Assembly: GCA_016744725.1 (NCBI GenBank)
Contig: JADGDW010000169.1
Location: forward strand, 1-9,522
From: Candidatus Albibeggiatoa sp. nov. BB20
Lineage (GTDB): Bacteria; Pseudomonadota; Gammaproteobacteria; Beggiatoales; Beggiatoaceae
Reading direction: 5' to 3'
Length of the DNA: 9,522 bases
Of the stretch, positions 6,745 to 9,522 are shown piece by piece. How positions within the stretch are numbered: the stretch's first letter is position 1; every line of letters starts with the position of its first letter. A program made the position numbers and the translations under genes. The notes beneath the pieces are model-generated. The model was not told the DNA's origin. It did no database searches and saw only the letters and a list, made by a program, of their open reading frames with translations.

Positions 6745-7926
6745 GTGGAAGTACAATTATCTGACCGTGTACAAGCTGTTAAACCTTCCCCTACTTTGGC
6801 TGTGACTACGCGAGCGGCCGAAATGCGTGCGGCGGGACATGACATTATTGGTTTAGGTGCAGGCGAACCTGATTTTGATACACCACAACATATTAAAGAT
6901 GCTGCTGTTGACGCATTAAACAAGGGTTTAACTAAATATACGCCTGTAGATGGTACTCCAGGTTTAAAGCAGGCCATTATTGATAAATTTAAACGTGAAA
7001 ATGGGTTTGAATACGGCAATAAACAAGTTTTGGTTTCTTGTGGTGGTAAACACAGCTTTTTCAATTTAGCTCAAGCGTTGTTAAATCCAGGTGATGAAGT
7101 GATTATTCCTGCGCCTTATTGGGTATCTTATCCTGATATGGCGTTGTTGGCGGGTGGCAAACCTGTGGTTATCGAAGCGGGTATTGAACAAAAATTCAAA
7201 ATTACCCCTGCACAATTAGAAGCGGCAATCACTGACAAAACCCGTTTATTCGTGATTAACAGCCCATCCAATCCCTCTGGCGTACATTACACTGATGATG
7301 AACTGAAAGCCTTAGGCGAAGTGTTATTAAAGCATCCGCAAATTTTGGTTGCGACGGATGACATGTATGAGCATATTTTATGGACAGGTACTCCATTCAA
7401 AAATATCCTAAATATGTGCCCAGATTTATATGACCAAACAATTGTATTGAATGGTGTGTCTAAAGCGTATGCGATGACAGGCTGGCGGATTGGTTATGCA
7501 GCGGGCCCTGAAAAATTAATTCAGTCCATGAAGAAAATCCAGTCTCAAAGTACCTCAAACCCCACTTCCATTGCCCAATATGGTGCAGAAATGGCGTTAA
7601 ATGGCGATCAAGAATTTATCAAAGACATGGTGAAAATTTTCAAACAACGTCATGATTTTGTTTTAGCGGAATTGTTAAAAATTGATGGTGTTGAATGCAC
7701 TTCAAGTGACGGTACGTTCTATATTTTCCCAAGCTTCCAGAAAGTCATGGATCGTATGGGTATCGAAACTGACGTGGCATTTAGCGAAATGTTGATTGAG
7801 AAAGCAGGTGTGGCACTTGTCCCCGGTTCTGCGTTTGGCTCAGAAGGTTATGGTCGTATTTCATTTGCAACCAGTATGGAAAACCTAGAAAAGGCCATGA
7901 AACGTTTACAAGATGCTTTGAAATAG
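6745..7926 (+). CDS. aspC: Pyridoxal-phosphate aspartate aminotransferase, class I (prokaryotic-type)
   Basis: This cytoplasmic enzyme transfers the amino group between aspartate and 2-oxoglutarate to give oxaloacetate and glutamate, linking amino acid synthesis to the TCA cycle. The 393 residues match the usual length. Visible PLP-site elements are GAGEPDFDTP (38-47, substrate loop), YTPVDGTPGLK (65-75), APYWVSYP with Trp126 (123-130), NSPSNPSG with Asn176 (172-179), TDDMYEH with Asp205 and Tyr208, the Schiff-base lysine Lys240 in VLNGVSKAYAMTGWRIGY, and Arg371 in YGRISFATS, which binds the substrate alpha-carboxylate. The pattern fits the subgroup I-gamma enzymes; some relatives also act on prephenate or other amino acids, so exact specificity is not certain. 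The start is GTG with AAGGA eight bases upstream (6731-6744 region). The leader contains TTGGCA at 6686 and TATAGT at 6706, but only 14 bases apart, so a promoter there is doubtful. It appears to be a single-gene unit closed by the hairpin at 7945-7989. Confidence 0.95.
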   Translation: MEVQLSDRVQAVKPSPTLAVTTRAAEMRAAGHDIIGLGAGEPDFDTPQHIKDAAVDALNKGLTKYTPVDGTPGLKQAIIDKFKRENGFEYGNKQVLVSCGGKHSFFNLAQALLNPGDEVIIPAPYWVSYPDMALLAGGKPVVIEAGIEQKFKITPAQLEAAITDKTRLFVINSPSNPSGVHYTDDELKALGEVLLKHPQILVATDDMYEHILWTGTPFKNILNMCPDLYDQTIVLNGVSKAYAMTGWRIGYAAGPEKLIQSMKKIQSQSTSNPTSIAQYGAEMALNGDQEFIKDMVKIFKQRHDFVLAELLKIDGVECTSSDGTFYIFPSFQKVMDRMGIETDVAFSEMLIEKAGVALVPGSAFGSEGYGRISFATSMENLEKAMKRLQDALK

Positions 7927-7944
7927 TATTTTAGTTTTTATTTG

Positions 7945-7989
7945 AAAATGGGTAGTTCTAATTGCTTAAAATTAAGACTACTCGTTTTT
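7945..7989. terminator. Intrinsic terminator after the aminotransferase gene, probably bidirectional
   Basis: Starting 18 bases after the stop, AAAATGGGTAGT pairs with ACTACTCGTTTT (two G-T wobbles), and inside it TAATT pairs with AATTA across a short loop. The stem is followed by T5 (7985-7989) and preceded by A4 (7945-7948), so it could stop transcription in either direction. Confidence 0.8.
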
Positions 7990-8032
7990 GAAGTGCCTAC
8001 CAATTAAACCTTGTTCTCTTTATATCTCAGTC

Positions 8033-8150
8033 ATATAGTCAATTTCGTTTTAGGTGTTAGGACTGGCAGTCCTATAAAACTTCAAATACCAATCACTTTT
8101 AAAAGTAAGGACTGCCAGTCCTGTATCATCTTAGAATAAACCGACTATAT
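8033..8150. repeat. Nested palindromic element, about 118 bases, MITE- or REP-like
   Basis: The outer ends ATATAGTC (8033-8040) and GACTATAT (8143-8150) are exact inverted repeats. Inside are two 15-base palindromes, AGGACTGGCAGTCCT (8059-8073) and AGGACTGCCAGTCCT (8108-8122). Each is self-complementary except for its central base and each is the exact reverse complement of the other. The DNA between outer ends and inner palindromes also shows partial complementarity. The whole can fold as one long arm or as two small hairpins. No open frame is present and no clear target-site duplication flanks it. The form fits a small non-autonomous mobile element or a REP/BIME-type intergenic repeat; copy number in the genome would decide. 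Confidence 0.65.
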
Positions 8151-8269
8151 CAAAGCCCTAAACGGGTTAATATAATTATTTCCTGCCAATCAGTTTGCGA
8201 ATTTTTATTTGAAAATACTTTTAGCGCTCGCATATGATTCATCACAAAAGTGAAAATATAGAAAAAATA

Positions 8270-9232
8270 ATGACTCATTTTAGATTTATTGATTTATTTG
8301 CGGGCATTGGCGGGATTCGACTGGGTTTTGAAGCCGCAGGCGGTCAGTGTGTGTTCTCATCAGAATGGGATCGTTATGCACAGGACACTTATGAAGCCAA
8401 TTTTGCTGAGCGTCCTCATGGTGATATTACTCAAATTAATCCCAGCGATATACCTGAGCATGATATTTTAGTGGGTGGCTTTCCTTGCCAAGCGTTTAGT
8501 ATTTGTGGTGACCAAAAAGGCTTTTCTGATACCCGAGGCACACTTTTTTTTAATATTGAACAGATTTTAAAGATTAAAAAACCTTATGCGTTGATGTTGG
8601 AAAATGTGAAAAATTTAAAATCACATGATAAAGGTCGAACATTTCAAACAATCTTGCAACATTTGGAAAATCTTGGTTATTTCGTACATCATACGGTATT
8701 GAATTCACTTGATTTTGGTATTCCTCAAAAACGCGAACGGACAATTATTGTTGGATTTCAGGAAAATATTGCTTTTTCATTTCCAAAACCATTAGGAATT
8801 AAACCTGATTTAGCCATGATTCTTGAGAGTGATGATGAGATTGATAAAAAATACTTTGCTTCTGAGGATATTCAGCAAAAGCGGCTGCAAAAAGTAAAAC
8901 CGTATCATCCTATTCCATCCATTTGGCATGAAAATAAAAGTGGGAATATTTCAGCTTTAACATATTCTTGTGCGCTCAGGGCGGGTGCATCTTACAATTA
9001 TCTGTTAGTAAATGGCATAAGAAGGCTAACGCCTAGAGAATTATTACGGCTGCAAGGATTTCCAGACTCATTTAAAATGATTGTGCCTTATACTCAAATT
9101 AGAAAACAAACAGGTAATAGCGTGACCGTACCTGTCATAGAGGCTGTTGCAAGAGAAATGCAAAAAAGTATGTCTATTAAGAAAACAGTTCCTCAGGTTG
9201 CAATACAACGCGAGTTGACTGAAACTAGTTAG
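8270..9232 (+). CDS. DNA (cytosine-5)-methyltransferase, Dcm/M.HhaI type
   Basis: This enzyme transfers a methyl group from S-adenosylmethionine to carbon 5 of cytosine in a specific DNA sequence. Numbered from the ATG at 8270 (320 residues, close to the 327 of M.HhaI), the conserved motifs are complete and in order: motif I FIDLFAGIGG (6-15, SAM binding), motif IV GGFPCQAFS with catalytic Cys73, motif VI ENV (111-113), motif VIII QKRER (153-157), a target recognition region of about 90 residues, motif IX RRLTPRELLRLQGFPD (251-266) and motif X GNSV (282-285). An ATG at 8234 would add 12 residues; neither start has a good Shine-Dalgarno sequence, and I prefer 8270 because motif I normally lies very near the N-terminus. 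The target sequence cannot be read from the protein. No restriction enzyme is visible upstream, and the next gene looks like DUF4279, so this may be an orphan enzyme or part of a system extending beyond the window. Confidence 0.95.
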   Translation: MTHFRFIDLFAGIGGIRLGFEAAGGQCVFSSEWDRYAQDTYEANFAERPHGDITQINPSDIPEHDILVGGFPCQAFSICGDQKGFSDTRGTLFFNIEQILKIKKPYALMLENVKNLKSHDKGRTFQTILQHLENLGYFVHHTVLNSLDFGIPQKRERTIIVGFQENIAFSFPKPLGIKPDLAMILESDDEIDKKYFASEDIQQKRLQKVKPYHPIPSIWHENKSGNISALTYSCALRAGASYNYLLVNGIRRLTPRELLRLQGFPDSFKMIVPYTQIRKQTGNSVTVPVIEAVAREMQKSMSIKKTVPQVAIQRELTETS

Positions 9233-9248
9233 AACAAGGAAAACTAAA

Positions 9249-9522
9249 ATGAATACTGTTGAATACTATGATGACTACCCTAGCTGTGAACATACTTACT
9301 TAACATTACGTTTTTATCATGAAATATTAAAATCAAGTGAAGTAACTCATTTTCTTGGTATTAAACCAGATTGGGAAGTAGAAAAAAATGCACATGGAAA
9401 AAGAAAAATTCCTAAAAATGGATGGTTTTTAACAACTAAAGATATTGTTAAATCTAAAGATTGTCGTAGACATATTCAATATATTCTTAGATTATTAGAA
9501 GGTAAGCAGGAAACAATAGAAA
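9249..9522 (+). CDS. DUF4279-like protein, partial at the right edge
   Basis: The frame begins at an ATG with AAGGA eight bases upstream and stays open to the edge of the window (91 codons). It starts 16 bases after the methyltransferase stop on the same strand, so the two are probably co-transcribed. The translation has the pattern I associate with DUF4279: a first strand TYLTLRFYHEIL (16-27), a helix and LGI-P turn (VTHFLGIKPDWEVE, 32-45), a short basic loop, then NGWFLTTKDIVKSKD (56-70) and a helix RRHIQYILRLLEG (72-84). The role of DUF4279 is not established; members often occur as small accessory or immunity-like genes. No nuclease motif is visible in the part seen. The position beside a methyltransferase does not by itself make it a restriction subunit. 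Confidence 0.75.
   Translation, partial: MNTVEYYDDYPSCEHTYLTLRFYHEILKSSEVTHFLGIKPDWEVEKNAHGKRKIPKNGWFLTTKDIVKSKDCRRHIQYILRLLEGKQETIE

Larger units (their letters stand above)
7935..8216. repeat. 15-base direct repeat bracketing the intergenic region
   Basis: TTTTTATTTGAAAAT occurs at 7935-7949, running into the terminator stem, and again at 8202-8216, just upstream of the methyltransferase. The copies are identical and 267 bases apart; flanking bases differ. They may mark a duplication or insertion boundary around the palindromic element, or be chance similarity in AT-rich DNA. Confidence 0.45.

Noticed and set aside
6720..7064. Minus-strand frame opposite the start of the aminotransferase
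   Set aside because: It is antisense to strongly conserved PLP-enzyme motifs and has no start context of its own.
8289..8471. Plus-strand 60-codon frame inside the methyltransferase
   Set aside because: It overlaps methyltransferase motifs I to IV in a different frame, so it is a shadow.
1..9522. CRISPR array, tRNA, rRNA or complete insertion sequence
   Set aside because: No regularly spaced repeats, cloverleaf, rRNA-like segment or transposase motif was seen on either strand.

Overview
The window looks like chromosomal DNA from a low-GC gammaproteobacterium. UvrA and the aspartate aminotransferase are of ordinary proteobacterial type. The palindromic repeats and the decayed Calx-beta/propeller gene would suit a large, repeat-rich genome such as that of a Beggiatoa-like sulfur bacterium, but this placement is a guess from style and not from a marker gene. 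Two core genes, uvrA (DNA repair) and an aspC-type aminotransferase, are separated by accessory material.

Layout. Bases 2-208 (minus) are the start of a gene that leaves the window on the left; it encodes a glycine/asparagine-rich head and one membrane segment. It is divergent from uvrA (372-3197, plus). The uvrA 3' end overlaps by 7 bases the end of a two-gene minus-strand operon: an AAA/ABC-type ATPase (3790-4824) whose stop overlaps by one base the start of a small protein with a PD-(D/E)XK nuclease signature (3191-3790). A 41-codon reading frame lies directly upstream of the ATPase. Next come about 370 bases without a convincing gene, then a broken gene for a Calx-beta plus beta-propeller surface or secreted protein (about 5346-6463, plus). 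It lacks its 5' end, changes frame at an A6 run and carries an in-frame TAA. A hairpin lies at each end of this relic.

The aminotransferase (6745-7926, plus) is followed by a clear hairpin terminator. The 307-base gap after it holds a nested palindromic element (8033-8150) with two 15-base palindromes in opposite orientation, and it is bracketed by a 15-base direct repeat. Last are a C5-cytosine DNA methyltransferase (8270-9232) and, 16 bases on, a DUF4279-like gene that runs off the right edge.

How the genes relate. The most interesting unit is the translationally coupled ATPase-nuclease pair. It has the general build of known two-gene anti-phage modules (an ABC/OLD-type ATPase with a separate nuclease), but I cannot match it to a named system. 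With the methyltransferase lacking a visible restriction enzyme and the membrane-anchored partial gene on the left, the window reads as core genes interleaved with probable defence or mobile-DNA-related cargo. That reading is inference from domains and arrangement.
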